Source: JABHCC01 sp034658635
GTDB taxonomy: Bacteria > Bacteroidota > Bacteroidia > Bacteroidales > UBA12481
DNA length: 44,560 nucleotides
Direction of reading: 5' to 3'
Assembly (NCBI GenBank): GCA_034658635.1
Contig: JAYEFL010000075.1
Coordinates: forward strand, 1 to 44,560
Numbering within the stretch: position 1 is the first letter of the stretch; each line of letters begins with the position of its first letter. The position numbers and the translations under genes are program-made. Under the pieces are notes generated by a model that was not told the DNA's origin, did no database searches, and was given only the letters and a program-made list of their open reading frames with translations. Below are positions 9,230 to 19,400 of this stretch, one piece after another.

Positions 9230-10000
9230 ATGAATATGATAAATCATTCTCAAATATTCCGCTACCTGTCAAAGGAGTTGACACATGACGAAATCACCAG
9301 TTTTGAAAAATGGCTTGATAAAAGCGCTGAAAATCAAAAGGAGTTTGATCTCGTCAGAACTCTCTGGGATAGTGATATAAGCAATCAATCTGATCTTATC
9401 CAAATGGAAACAGATTGGAATCATATAAGTAGTGAAATCAAAAAATCTCACTACTTAAAACTAACTCAAAAATCATCTAAGCTACTCAACTCATGGTTAG
9501 TAAAAGTTGCTGCTGTAATTTTACTTATGCTGGGAAGTGGGATAGTCTGGTATTCGCAAAAAGATATTGTCAATATCCGCGGATCAGAATCTGAACCAGT
9601 TGCTTATTTACTTCCTGATGGTAGTGAGGTTTTCCTTACTCTGGGATCAAGACTCAGGTATCCCAAAGATTTTATTACCAATCAGCGCATTGTTGAACTA
9701 GATGGAGAGGCCTATTTCAATGTCAAGAGCAATCCAAAAGATCCCTTTGTTGTTAACACCGGTGAAGCAAAGGTACGGGTAACAGGAACTTCATTTCTGG
9801 TCTCAGCATACAATAGCAATAAGGAAGTTGCCGTTCAGGTAAAGGCTGGAAAAGTATTATTCTATAATAGTGAAACACTTACAAAGAATGCATTCAGAGT
9901 AGGTTTAGGTCCTGGAGACAGAGGTACCTACAAACCAAAATTAAATCAACTAAATAAAACTCACAATAAAGATTTTAACTATTTAAATACAAAGTCATGA
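9230..10000 (+). CDS. FecR-family anti-sigma factor, short form without C-terminal DUF4974
   Basis: Residues 1 to about 85 form the cytoplasmic sigma-binding part (FRYLSKELTHDEITSFEKWL). One membrane segment follows (about 89-108, WLVKVAAVILLMLGSGIVWY), then the periplasmic FecR domain (AYLLPDGSEVFLTLGSRLRYP, GEAYFNVKSNPKDPFVVNT, VRVTGTSFLVSAY). Most Bacteroidota relatives of about 330 residues end with a DUF4974 domain. This one stops shortly after the FecR core (RVGLGPGDRGTYKP) with a short polar tail, at 256 residues. I chose ATG at 9230 over a TTG 48 bases upstream; ATG at 9236 is also possible. Its stop overlaps the ATG of the next gene (ATGA at 9997-10000), implying translational coupling to the GWxTD protein. 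Confidence 0.85.
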   Translation: MNMINHSQIFRYLSKELTHDEITSFEKWLDKSAENQKEFDLVRTLWDSDISNQSDLIQMETDWNHISSEIKKSHYLKLTQKSSKLLNSWLVKVAAVILLMLGSGIVWYSQKDIVNIRGSESEPVAYLLPDGSEVFLTLGSRLRYPKDFITNQRIVELDGEAYFNVKSNPKDPFVVNTGEAKVRVTGTSFLVSAYNSNKEVAVQVKAGKVLFYNSETLTKNAFRVGLGPGDRGTYKPKLNQLNKTHNKDFNYLNTKS

Positions 10001-11457
10001 AACGATTATCTATTACTTTGCTTATCCTGTTCTTCCTGGTCTTCTCAGGCATAAAGGCACAAAGTCTTCAAGCATTATTCCATCATGCAAGATTCTACTC
10101 CCCGGTAGAAGGTCCTTATGTAGAAACTTATCTCAAGGTTTTTAGTTCATCAGCTGAATTTATTAAAAACGAATCTGGAAAGTTACAATCATCCATTGAG
10201 GTGAAAATTTTATTCAAAAAAGACAATGAAATTGTTGATTTCAGGTATTATAATTTGATGAGCGAAGAAATTGAAGATAGCTCGCAGATAGCCACAAACT
10301 TTATTGATCAACAGAGAATTTCTCTCCCCTTCGGCATTTATCAGCTCGAGCTATTTTTAAAAGACAATAATTCCGATTCGGATCCTATTGAACATGCCGA
10401 AATGATTTCGATGGAATATGATGAAAGCCAGTTCCGTTTTTCTGATTTCCAATTCGTTGAATCCTTCTCGAAAACGGAGGAAATAAACATGCTGTCAAAA
10501 AGCGGATTTGACCTGATTCCCTTTGTGGGAGACTTTTTCGAAAATGACGTTAATAATCTGACCTTTTATACAGAGCTCTATAATCTGGATAAGAGAATAG
10601 AACAAGGAGAAGATTTCCTGTTCAGGTATTATCTTGAATCATTTGAAACCACCATTTCTCTTTCTGATTTCAATCGATTTCAGCGACAAAAGGCAGGACC
10701 TGTAAATGTTGTTTTAGCAACTATTCCGATATCAGATTTACCCAGTGGCAATTACAATCTGGTGGTTGAAGCACGTGACAAAAACAATGAGGAATTACTG
10801 GTAAATAAAATCTTCTTCCAACGTCATAATCCTGGTTCCCAAATTAATCTGGAGGATATTCAATCTGTCGACATTACTGCAACCTTTGCTGAAAAAATTT
10901 CGGACTTAGACTCTATCCGCTTTTATGTAGCCAGTTTATATCCTGTTGCCAATCAAATGGAAAAACAGTTTTTAACAAATGTGGTTAATTCTAAAGATGT
11001 AATCAAAATGCAGAAATTTCTATATAATTTCTGGCTTAACAAAAACAGCAACTATCCTGAAGTGGAATGGAATCGCTATAAAGCCGAGGTATGGCGCGTT
11101 GAAGAAAGTTTCAAAACACGCATCAAACATGGTTTTGAAACTGACCAGGGAAGAGTTTGGTTAAAATATGGTGCACCAAATCATACTGAGTTTTCTGACC
11201 ATGAGCCTAATTCATACCCTTACATTATGTGGCACTATTATTCGCTGGGTAATCAAACGAATAAGCGATTCATTTTTTACAACCCACATCTGGTAGGTGC
11301 TGATTATATTCTGCTCCACTCCGATGCAAGAGGTGAAATTTATAATCCTTATTGGGAAGTAGACCTGCACGGGCGTAACACATCTTTGAGGAATTTTGAT
11401 GATGCTTCATTTGATGCTGGCTGGGGAAGTCGTTCCACATCAAAAATCATCAGATAA
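9997..11457 (+). CDS. GWxTD domain-containing secreted protein, unknown function
   Basis: This 486-residue protein has a signal peptide (LLILFFLVFSGIKAQ) and no lipobox or sorting domain, so it should be periplasmic or outer-membrane associated. The C-terminal part from about residue 335 matches the GWxTD family: YNFWLNKNSNYPEVEW, then TDQGRVWLKYGAPNHTEF (about 382-399), then the aromatic strand region MWHYYS and FIFYNP. The N-terminal part (25-290) is beta-rich with two repeated elements that each end in a G-Y/N-x-L strand (LPFGIYQLELFL, LPSGNYNLVVEA). The biochemical role of the family is not established. Coupling by an ATGA overlap to an ECF/anti-sigma pair suggests it takes part in, or is controlled by, an envelope signal. 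Confidence 0.82.
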   Translation: MKRLSITLLILFFLVFSGIKAQSLQALFHHARFYSPVEGPYVETYLKVFSSSAEFIKNESGKLQSSIEVKILFKKDNEIVDFRYYNLMSEEIEDSSQIATNFIDQQRISLPFGIYQLELFLKDNNSDSDPIEHAEMISMEYDESQFRFSDFQFVESFSKTEEINMLSKSGFDLIPFVGDFFENDVNNLTFYTELYNLDKRIEQGEDFLFRYYLESFETTISLSDFNRFQRQKAGPVNVVLATIPISDLPSGNYNLVVEARDKNNEELLVNKIFFQRHNPGSQINLEDIQSVDITATFAEKISDLDSIRFYVASLYPVANQMEKQFLTNVVNSKDVIKMQKFLYNFWLNKNSNYPEVEWNRYKAEVWRVEESFKTRIKHGFETDQGRVWLKYGAPNHTEFSDHEPNSYPYIMWHYYSLGNQTNKRFIFYNPHLVGADYILLHSDARGEIYNPYWEVDLHGRNTSLRNFDDASFDAGWGSRSTSKIIR

Positions 11458-11480
11458 TCAGTGTGATTGAATAATCCCAT

Positions 11481-12368
11481 ATGAAAAGAATTCTGGCGTA
11501 CTTTCTCTTCGGACTAATATGGTTGATAACAATTCCTCCAATAAGTCTATTGTATGCACTTTCTCCAATTTTGGCCTGGATTCTAAGACAAGTACTGGGA
11601 TATAGAAAGGATATCATAAAAGAGAATCTGAAAAAATCCTTTCCGGAGAAATCCGGGAGGGATTTATTTATCATTGAAAAAGCATATTATGCCTGGTTGG
11701 GCAGGATGTTCATTGAGTCATTTAAAGCTGTTCATTGGTCAGTCAATACTCTGAAAAAGCGTGTTAAAATCACTAATCCAGAGGTGCTTTCAGAATATGC
11801 TGACACCAATCAGGATATTATTATTCTCGCCGGTCATACAGGCAATTGGGAGTGGAGCCCGGGAGCTATTAGTCCGTACGGCTACGATGTACTTGGAATA
11901 TATAAACCACAGACCAGTCACACCTTTGACCTGGTAACCAAACTTCTCAGAACCAAATCAGGCGTTATTCCCATTCCGATGAAAGGGACAATCAGAGCTA
12001 TAAAACAGGAAAAAGAGCCCGGACAAAAGCCCAGAGCACTACTATTGATCGCTGATCAAATACCTGCTTTAGGTGACATACATTTCTGGACAAACTTCCT
12101 GAATCAGCAAACCGCATGGTTTACAGGCGGCGAAAAATTAGCAATTAGATTCGGGCTACCAGTTTTTTATCTGAGGTTTCGGGAAATTAAAACGGGATAT
12201 TACGCAGGTGAATTTATCCCCTTATATAATGGAACTGAAGCCGTTGTGGATGGTGAAATAAGCAAATTTTACATTCATGCACTTGAACAAACTATAATTG
12301 AAAACCCTGTACACTGGCTTTGGTCGCACCGTCGTTGGAAACACCAGCCTGAGAGTTTATCTTTGTAA
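11481..12368 (+). CDS. Lysophospholipid/lipid A acyltransferase family protein (LpxL/HtrB type)
   Basis: This 295-residue membrane-associated acyltransferase has an N-terminal hydrophobic anchor (about 5-38) and the catalytic HX4E motif HTGNWE (His119, Glu124). The later blocks LLLIADQIP and AWFTGGEKLAIRFGLPVFYL match the bacterial lipid A biosynthesis acyltransferase family, which transfers a secondary acyl chain from acyl-ACP to lipid A in the inner membrane. The C-terminal PVHWLWSHRRWK is also typical. The symbol is left blank because LpxL and LpxM types cannot be told apart by eye. Two bases separate it from the glycosyltransferase gene downstream, a pairing that fits an envelope glycolipid role. 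Confidence 0.9.
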   Translation: MKRILAYFLFGLIWLITIPPISLLYALSPILAWILRQVLGYRKDIIKENLKKSFPEKSGRDLFIIEKAYYAWLGRMFIESFKAVHWSVNTLKKRVKITNPEVLSEYADTNQDIIILAGHTGNWEWSPGAISPYGYDVLGIYKPQTSHTFDLVTKLLRTKSGVIPIPMKGTIRAIKQEKEPGQKPRALLLIADQIPALGDIHFWTNFLNQQTAWFTGGEKLAIRFGLPVFYLRFREIKTGYYAGEFIPLYNGTEAVVDGEISKFYIHALEQTIIENPVHWLWSHRRWKHQPESLSL

Positions 12369-12370
12369 TT

Positions 12371-13399
12371 ATGCCCAGTGTAGCTGTACTCATATTAAAT
12401 TGGAACGGGAAGTACTTTCTGGAGCAATTTTTGCCTTCTCTTATACAATACACCCCCCCTGAGCTAGCTGAAATAATCATTGCTGACAATGGAAGCAGTG
12501 ACGATTCATTAAGCTGGATAAGAACAAGTTATCCGCATATCAATATTATCGAGCTTGGTAAGAACTTTGGATTTGCCGGAGGGTATAATCTGGCCATTGA
12601 TGCTTGCAAGCACAAATACATTTTACTTCTAAACTCAGATGTAGAAGTTTCACAAGGATGGCTGGAGCCATTGCTTGCTGGCTTGAAAGACCCGAAAATT
12701 GGAGCTGTAATGCCAAAAGTTTTATCCTGGAAAAAAAGAACCCACTTCGAATATGCCGGAGCCAGTGGTGGATACCTGGATAAATTTGGTTATCCCTTTT
12801 GTCGTGGTAGAATTTTTGATGAGGTTGAACCAGATCTTGGACAATACAACGAGACATCGGAAGTTCACTGGACTACAGGAGCATGCATGCTTATCAAACG
12901 TGAGGTTTTTATCGATGTTGGTAAATTTGATGCAGATTTCTTCGCCCATATGGAAGAAATCGATCTCTGTTGGAGAATCAGGCGATCTGAACTAAAATTA
13001 TTTGTTATTCCAGCCTCACAGGTTTATCATGTGGGAGGTGGAACCTTACCAAACGAATCTCCAAAAAAACTCTACTTGAATTTTCGCAATAATCTATATT
13101 TACTTTTCAAGAATCTACCTGAAGGAAAATTGTTTTCCATAATCTTCATCCGTCTTCTCCTTGATGGTGTTGCTGCGGCTAAATATCTGGTAAGTGGAAA
13201 ATTCAGATTTACCACTGCCATTTTCAAAGCACATATGTCTTTTTTCGGCAGCATGCATAAACTGAGACTCAAAAGGCCAGATGTTTTAGCGAAAAATACC
13301 AGTATTGGCAAATTATACCCCGGCAGTATAGTATATCAATTCTATTTAAAAGGAATCAAGAAATTCAGCGATCTGAGATACAAGCATCCCGACTTATAA
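12371..13399 (+). CDS. Family 2 glycosyltransferase
   Basis: A GT-A fold transferase of 342 residues. The start SVAVLILNWNG, the nucleotide-binding IIADNGSSDDS (about 36-46), the GFAGGYNLAI loop and the DxD-equivalent NSDVEV (88-93) are those of GT2 enzymes in the rhamnosyltransferase-like group. The acceptor-side block HMEEIDLCWR and the VYHVGGGT strand agree. The C-terminal third has amphipathic or hydrophobic stretches consistent with membrane association. Donor and acceptor are unknown; O-antigen or lipooligosaccharide assembly is an inference from the adjacent acyltransferase. The last two codons (TTA TAA) overlap those of the convergent murF gene. Confidence 0.9.
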   Translation: MPSVAVLILNWNGKYFLEQFLPSLIQYTPPELAEIIIADNGSSDDSLSWIRTSYPHINIIELGKNFGFAGGYNLAIDACKHKYILLLNSDVEVSQGWLEPLLAGLKDPKIGAVMPKVLSWKKRTHFEYAGASGGYLDKFGYPFCRGRIFDEVEPDLGQYNETSEVHWTTGACMLIKREVFIDVGKFDADFFAHMEEIDLCWRIRRSELKLFVIPASQVYHVGGGTLPNESPKKLYLNFRNNLYLLFKNLPEGKLFSIIFIRLLLDGVAAAKYLVSGKFRFTTAIFKAHMSFFGSMHKLRLKRPDVLAKNTSIGKLYPGSIVYQFYLKGIKKFSDLRYKHPDL

Positions 13400-14701
13400 G
13401 AAAGGAACAAGCTTTTCAAGTTGGATTCCTCGTGACCCTTTCAGAAGAATCTCCCTCTCTTTAATCGGCTTATTCTGCAACACAGTAATAAAATCTTCAA
13501 CTGACAAATAGCTACTGATGGGGTTTCTTATGATAAATTTTGGGGCAACTTTTGAAAACTCTTCTCCTATCAGAATAAGCTCAATATTCTTTTTAACAGC
13601 CTTTTCCAGAATTTCCATATGAAGTTGAGTTGCAAAATCACCCAGTTCTCTCATATCTCCTAAAATTGCAAGCTTATTTACCTGTTCTAAACTTGCAAAA
13701 TTATTAAAGGCCTCCAGCATGCTGGTAGGATTAGCATTATATGCATCCAAAATCAGATTATTCTTTTCTGTTACCCGATACTCTGATCTGTTCATGCCTG
13801 GTGAATATTTTGATAATGCACTGGCACCAAATTCCCAGGTAATCCCAAAATAATTTCCAACAGATAAAGCTGCTAAGGCATTTTGAAGATTATACTCCCC
13901 TACCATTTGTGTTTTTACTATTAATCTCTCAGATACCCCTACAGGATTAAGATCGAGCTCAAAATCCAGCATAAGTCCATGGTGAACTTTGCTTTTTGGA
14001 AATCTACCAGATCCATTACCGTAAGGATGATAAGGATAATCACTTATTAAGCTAAGAAGTAGCTCATCCTCTTGATTTAAGAAAATTGTTCCGGAATTTG
14101 AAATCAGATAATCATATAGTTCCATTTTCGTCCTTACAACTCCTTCAAATGAGCCAAACCCCTCAAGATGAGCGTGACCTATGTTAGTAATAAGTCCGGA
14201 ATCAGGCTGAGCAATGTCAACCAGGAATTTAATTTCTCCTTCGTGGTTAGCCCCCATTTCCACTACAAGAATTTCAGTTTTTTCGTTCGCACGCAGGATA
14301 GTCAGGGGCACACCAATATGATTGTTTAGATTACCTATTGTAGCAACAACGTTTAGTTTTGTACTGAGTACAGCTACAATTAGCTCTTTAGTAGTGGTTT
14401 TTCCATTTGTTCCTGTTAAACCAAGAACAGGAATTTTCAGCTGACTCCGATGGTACTTTGCCAACTCCTGGAGAAAATTCAGCGAATTGTCAACCAGCAG
14501 AGTTTGTTTCTGCTTCCGGACCTTTGGATTATCAACAATCGCCCAGTCACATCCACCATCCAGAGCTTCATCAACAAACTCATTCCCATCAAAATTATCA
14601 CCATTAATTGCAAAAAAAACAGATCCGGGTTTTGCCAGTCTGCTATCAATACAAATCTCAGGATACTTCAAAAAGATGAGATAGAACTGTTCAGGAGTCA
14701 T
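13394..14701 (-). CDS. murF: UDP-N-acetylmuramoyl-tripeptide--D-alanyl-D-alanine ligase
   Basis: MurF adds D-Ala-D-Ala to the UDP-MurNAc-tripeptide in the cytosol, the last soluble step of peptidoglycan precursor synthesis. The N-terminal domain contains SRLAKPGSVFFAINGDNFDGN. The ATP-binding loop is GTNGKTT (97-103), followed by ATIGNLNNHIGVP and the MurF-typical EMGANHEGEI. The C-terminal domain includes LDAYNANPTSM and LGDMRELG, then LLKGSRGIQLEKLV. At 435 residues it is full length. It lies downstream of gldJ on the same strand, an order also seen in Flavobacterium johnsoniae, but a terminator hairpin stands between them. Its 3' end overlaps the GT2 gene by 6 bases. Confidence 0.95.
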   Translation of the reverse strand: MTPEQFYLIFLKYPEICIDSRLAKPGSVFFAINGDNFDGNEFVDEALDGGCDWAIVDNPKVRKQKQTLLVDNSLNFLQELAKYHRSQLKIPVLGLTGTNGKTTTKELIVAVLSTKLNVVATIGNLNNHIGVPLTILRANEKTEILVVEMGANHEGEIKFLVDIAQPDSGLITNIGHAHLEGFGSFEGVVRTKMELYDYLISNSGTIFLNQEDELLLSLISDYPYHPYGNGSGRFPKSKVHHGLMLDFELDLNPVGVSERLIVKTQMVGEYNLQNALAALSVGNYFGITWEFGASALSKYSPGMNRSEYRVTEKNNLILDAYNANPTSMLEAFNNFASLEQVNKLAILGDMRELGDFATQLHMEILEKAVKKNIELILIGEEFSKVAPKFIIRNPISSYLSVEDFITVLQNKPIKEREILLKGSRGIQLEKLVPFL

Positions 14702-14734
14702 AGCAATTTTGTGTGCAATGAAGATAAAAAAAAA

Positions 14735-14750
14735 GAGGCTTTAAAGCCTC
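14735..14750 (-). terminator. Rho-independent terminator after gldJ
   Basis: GAGGCTTTAAAGCCTC is a perfect 16-base palindrome. A 10-base A-run directly precedes it on the plus strand, so minus-strand transcripts leaving gldJ meet a hairpin followed by a U tract. T-rich sequence on the other side would also support plus-strand use. It separates gldJ from murF. Confidence 0.8.
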
Positions 14751-14772
14751 CTTTTATTTAAGATATTTTGTT

Positions 14773-16254
14773 TTATAATCCGTCTTCTTTTCCAAGCCGC
14801 GACATTGCACAGCGGAATCCGATATCATCCCTTGAGGCATCTTCATCAAGATATCTTCTTGATCCAGGAACCAGCCAGTAGGCACGGTCTCTCCAGGAAC
14901 CTCCTTTAAAAACGCGAGCCTCGTCTGAAATTCTGGAAGTCATTCCAATCTTATCATCACCTTCACCTTCAAAATACATTCTGGAAGTAGTTAAAGTGGG
15001 GTCTTGTTCTCCTTCTGTTGAATAAGTAATACTTGACTCAAGGTCACCATCTTTGTAATTTCGCAGGTCTGAACGCTTATAGTTGGCTCTGTTCCTGTTT
15101 TCTTCAGCTGTCATCATGCGATTAGGTATACGTCCGAGAGAGTCTTTCTCGGCAAGATTTCCATCAGCATCACGTTCTTTCACAGTGTATACATTACCTC
15201 TGAAGGGTCTGAATTCATCAACATTCTGGAATGACATTGGGCGATAAACATCCATTACCCATTCGCTAACGTTTCCAGCCATATCATACAAACCATAGTC
15301 ATTAGGCCAGTAAGATTTAACAGGGGCAGAGATACCATGACCGTCATTTAAAGATCCGGAAACTCCCATATAATCGCCTCTTCCCCTGGCATAGTTAGCC
15401 ATAATCAAACCACGATTTCTTTTATCCTCATTCCTGGTGTATTTTCCTCTCCAGGGGTACATTTTTCGATTCTTGATCAATTCATCCTCGGCAACCATCC
15501 CCAAAGCAGCAAATTCCCACTCGGCTTCGGTTGGGAGACGAAATTTTGGCAGAAAGAATCCGTCTTCCATCCTAACGCTACGTGTCTCATTATTGGGATC
15601 ACTATCAGGAAGGTTTTGCTTTACTATTCCTTCATATTGACCTGCCAGATATGCATCTGTATTAAAGCTATTGGCTCCTCTTTGATTAGGATCTTTACGA
15701 AGGATGCCCTGGTTAATTAAAATTAATTCATTCACCCGATCTGTTCTCCATTCACAATATCTGTTGGCTTGAACCCAACTAACTCCAACAACCGGATAAT
15801 CATTATAAGCAGGATGACGAAGATAGTACTCCACCATAGGCTCATTAAAAGCCAGCTCATCTCTCCACACCAAGGTATCAGGCAAGGCATCGCGATACAC
15901 CTGTGGATAGTCAACATAAACCCGTTTCAACCAATAGAGATACTCCCTGTAATTTGTGTTAGTAATTTCTGTTTCATCCATGTAAAACGAAGAAACAGTA
16001 ACTCTTTTTGGAATATTATTCCAATCATACCTGACATCGTCAGTTATTCTACCCATGGTAAATGTTCCACCCTGAATCAATACTAAGCCGGGACCTGTTT
16101 CCTGATTAAACTTTGAAATATATTCAAAACCACCAAGGTCGCTGTCGTTATATGTCCATCCCGTTTTCGGAGATTTTGTGCTATTACTACAGGAGGTTAC
16201 GCCCATCATCAATCCGGCGAATAAAAGTGCACTTGTAAACAGTCTGATTTTCAT
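14773..16254 (-). CDS. gldJ: Gliding motility / T9SS lipoprotein GldJ
   Basis: GldJ is an outer-membrane lipoprotein with a formylglycine-generating-enzyme-like fold that is needed for T9SS function and stabilises GldK in flavobacteria. The chosen start (ATG at 16254, 493 residues) gives a lipoprotein signal with lipobox VTSC (Cys22). The GldJ features are TGWTYNDSDLGGFEY just after the anchor, then the FGE-sulfatase blocks LIQGGTFTMGR, SSFYMDETEITNTNYREYL, FRLPTEAEWEFAA, YDMAGNVSEWVMDVY, FKGGSWRD and DIGFRCAMSR. An extension to 16377 in frame has no signal peptide and is unlikely to be translated. The gene is divergent from porU across 191 bases, and the porV-porU-gldJ-murF neighbourhood is conserved in F. 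johnsoniae. Confidence 0.92.
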   Translation of the reverse strand: MKIRLFTSALLFAGLMMGVTSCSNSTKSPKTGWTYNDSDLGGFEYISKFNQETGPGLVLIQGGTFTMGRITDDVRYDWNNIPKRVTVSSFYMDETEITNTNYREYLYWLKRVYVDYPQVYRDALPDTLVWRDELAFNEPMVEYYLRHPAYNDYPVVGVSWVQANRYCEWRTDRVNELILINQGILRKDPNQRGANSFNTDAYLAGQYEGIVKQNLPDSDPNNETRSVRMEDGFFLPKFRLPTEAEWEFAALGMVAEDELIKNRKMYPWRGKYTRNEDKRNRGLIMANYARGRGDYMGVSGSLNDGHGISAPVKSYWPNDYGLYDMAGNVSEWVMDVYRPMSFQNVDEFRPFRGNVYTVKERDADGNLAEKDSLGRIPNRMMTAEENRNRANYKRSDLRNYKDGDLESSITYSTEGEQDPTLTTSRMYFEGEGDDKIGMTSRISDEARVFKGGSWRDRAYWLVPGSRRYLDEDASRDDIGFRCAMSRLGKEDGL

Positions 16255-16282
16255 GACTATTTTTTCTATTAATTTTAATCTA

Positions 16283-16290
16283 CAAACATA
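16283..16290 (-). promoter_or_regulatory. -7 promoter element for gldJ
   Basis: TATGTTTG on the minus strand matches TAnnTTTG 28 bases before the chosen gldJ ATG at 16254. No TTG is found at the usual spacing. The element also supports the shorter start, because the longer reading frame would begin upstream of it. Confidence 0.35.
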
Positions 16291-16445
16291 ACTAAAAATG
16301 GCATCCCATATTGCGTGAGTTTTTGAAAAGTTGTCAGGAAAAGAAAAAAAGCCGGCATTTCTATAAAGAATCAGCAATTTGGAAGCAAATTACTCGTTAG
16401 GTACATAAGATTTATTTTACTTGCAGTGGGTTTGAATTAATACAC

Positions 16446-19400
16446 ATGAAGGCATATACATTGTCACATAATTATAAGAAAATCATTCTTCTCTTTGTAA
16501 TAGGGGCTCAGAGCTTAATAATAAAGTGCCAGATTCAACAAGAGTCCGTTATTTTGAATTGGAAAAGTCCTGTTCAATATACAGCACAAGATGATGACTA
16601 TGTCGACATCACAAAAACATTACTTTTCTTTGAGAAGGCAATTTACCCCATGGCATATGGCTCATTGCCTGTATTTTCAGACCGACTAAATACACGTGGA
16701 TACAAACCTGGATCTAAAGCTCTTGTTACGCTTAAAAGACTTGCTTTTGAACCAGTACCTGAGGCAGAACTACCATTCCTTAGTCAGATTTCCAGTTCAG
16801 AAATGGAGGTTTCAGCCTGGATCCAAACTGAAAGAAAAAAATCATTTGTAAGATTTGAGTTTACACCTTTTCGGAAAAATCCTGTAAACGGACAATTAGA
16901 GCGCCTGGTTTCTTTTACTCCGGATCTTAGCTGGACAATCGATCCCTCAAGTGAAAAAAAGCAATTGAAATCACATATATACAAAAGTCAGTCTGTTCTG
17001 GCTGAAGGGAAATGGCAAAAAATAGCGATTAAGCAAACTGGAATCCACAAAATCACATTTGACAAGCTCACAGAATTAGGGTTTTCAACTCCGGAAACTA
17101 TCCGTGTTTTTGGGAATGGAGGGAAGCAATTACCCTACAACTCCTCTCTGGAGCGTCCGGATGATCTGGTTGAAAATCCAATATATATCTATAAAGGATC
17201 TGATGGTGTCTTTAATTCAGGCGATTACATTCTTTTTTATGCAGAAGGGGTTATACACTGGACTTACGACAGAAGCAATCTAATGTTTGTACATCGCTTA
17301 CATCTCTATGCAGATGAATCATATTACTACCTGACCGATACCGGAGGTGAAGGACTCCGTGTTAGCAATGTAAGTAGTTCAGGAGGCACACCTACTCACC
17401 ATGTAAATAGTTATGATTTCTATTCATTCAGAGAAAAAGACTCTGTTAACTTGCTGGGATCCGGAAGATTATGGGTCTGGAAGCATTTTAATTCATATCT
17501 GAATTACGATTTTAACATTACTATTGACAATAAGCTTGTTGATGCCCCTGTTGAAATTCTTTCTTCCTTACTTGTCAGATCAACAAAAACTGCTTCCAAT
17601 TCAAACATGCTGATTAAGGTTGATAATCAGAATATTACATCTATTAATTTCCCGGGAGTCAATACTGGTAATTATGAAGCTTTATTTGCCTCTTCAATTA
17701 CAAGAAAAACAGAAACTGAGGTAAATAAAGATAATTTTATTCTCAGTTATCAGCTTATCCGAAGTAACCCTGCTGCTAATGCCTGGTTGAACTACTTTGA
17801 CATCAACTCGAGAAGCCACCTGACATACAACAACAAACCACTGCAATTCAGGGATCTTGAAAGTGTTGGCCAAAATAATATCACAGAATATCAAATTTCA
17901 GGCGGACGTCAGGGATTATTGCTGTGGGATGTAACAGATATTGGAGAGGTGAAATCAGTTTCATTCTCAGTATCAGGCAATGTGATGAAAACTACAAGGG
18001 CGTCAGATGACTTGAAAGAATATGTTTTATTTGATCCAACTGATCCCACAATCCATTCACCCATTTTTGATGGAGATTATCTTGGAGATGTCCCGAACCA
18101 AAACCTCCATGGACTTGAAATTCCGGATATGGTTATTATAGTTCAGGATGAATTGCGCGAATTTGCTGTAGAGCTTGCAGAATTACATTCAATACAGGAT
18201 AACTTAGAAAGCCTGATTGTAGTTCCTGACCAAATCTATAATGAATTTAGTTCTGGAATTCCTGATCCTACAGCCATTCGTGACTTTATGAAAATGTTCT
18301 ATGAAAAAGGTCTGAACTCTGAACCTAAGCTGAAATATCTTTTATTGTTTGGAGATGGATCATACGATAATAAAAAAACCCGCACAGAACCTGAATCCCG
18401 AAATTGTCTGCCCACTTATCAGTCGTTAGAGTCATTATTCCCAACTAGTTCATACGTTACAGATGATTTCTTTGGTTTACTTGATCAGGGAGAAAGCTTA
18501 GAAAATGGTCTGTTGGATATTGGGATTGGCCGTTTTCCGGTGACAAGCACTTATCAAGCAGACATTATGGTTGACAAGGTGAAGCACTATACTTCAACCG
18601 AGACTCTTGGGAACTGGCGCAACCTGATATGCTTTATCGGTGACGATGAAGATGGAAATGCTCATATGCGCGATGCTAATACTCTTGCTGAAATTATTAT
18701 CACTCAGCAGCCCTCATTTAACGTTGACAAAATCTTCCTTGATGCTTACCAGCAAGTTGTTACGGCTACAGGAGAAACCTACCCTGAAGTCAATCGTGCC
18801 ATCAGTGACAGAATCAAAAAAGGCGCTCTTATCATGAATTATTTGGGGCATGGAAGCGAAAAAGGGCTTGCGCATGAAAACATATTGGGAGTTAGCGAAA
18901 TCAGATCGTGGGATAATTACGATAAATTGCCCTTGTTCATGACTGCTACCTGTGAGTTTAGCAGATTTGACGACGATCAAAGAGTTTCTGCTGGTGAAGA
19001 GGTATTATTGAACCCCAGAGGAGGAGGTATCGGTTTGTTCTCAACTACCAGACTGGTTTACTCTTCACCGAACTTCAGATTGAATCGAGAGTTTTATGAT
19101 TATGTTTTCGATCGGCCCGGGGGAGGAAAATATCGATTTGGCGACCTTATTCGTTTAACAAAAAATGCTGTAGGAAGTGAGTTGAATAAACTGAATTTCA
19201 CCTTGTTGGCAGACCCTGCTATTAGCCTCAACTTCCCTGAAAATAAAATTATCATGACTCATGTCAACGGGCAACAGGTTGGGGAGTTTACAGATACACT
19301 AAAAGCTCTTAGTCAGGTTGAAATCGAAGGATTTATCGCCAATACACAAGGACAGAAGATAGAAAATTACCAAGGTATTATCTATCCGACTGTATACGAC

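Noticed and set aside
14407..14761. Plus-strand open frames opposite the murF 5' end
   Set aside because: They are antisense to conserved MurF domains, have no recognisable family pattern and no initiation signals.
15437..16086. Open frames on both strands within gldJ
   Set aside because: gldJ is conserved over its whole length here; these are shadows of its codon pattern.
16255..16377. N-terminal extension of gldJ by 41 codons
   Set aside because: The extension has no signal peptide and would bury the lipoprotein signal; the ATG at 16254 begins a textbook lipoprotein signal, with a -7 box just upstream.
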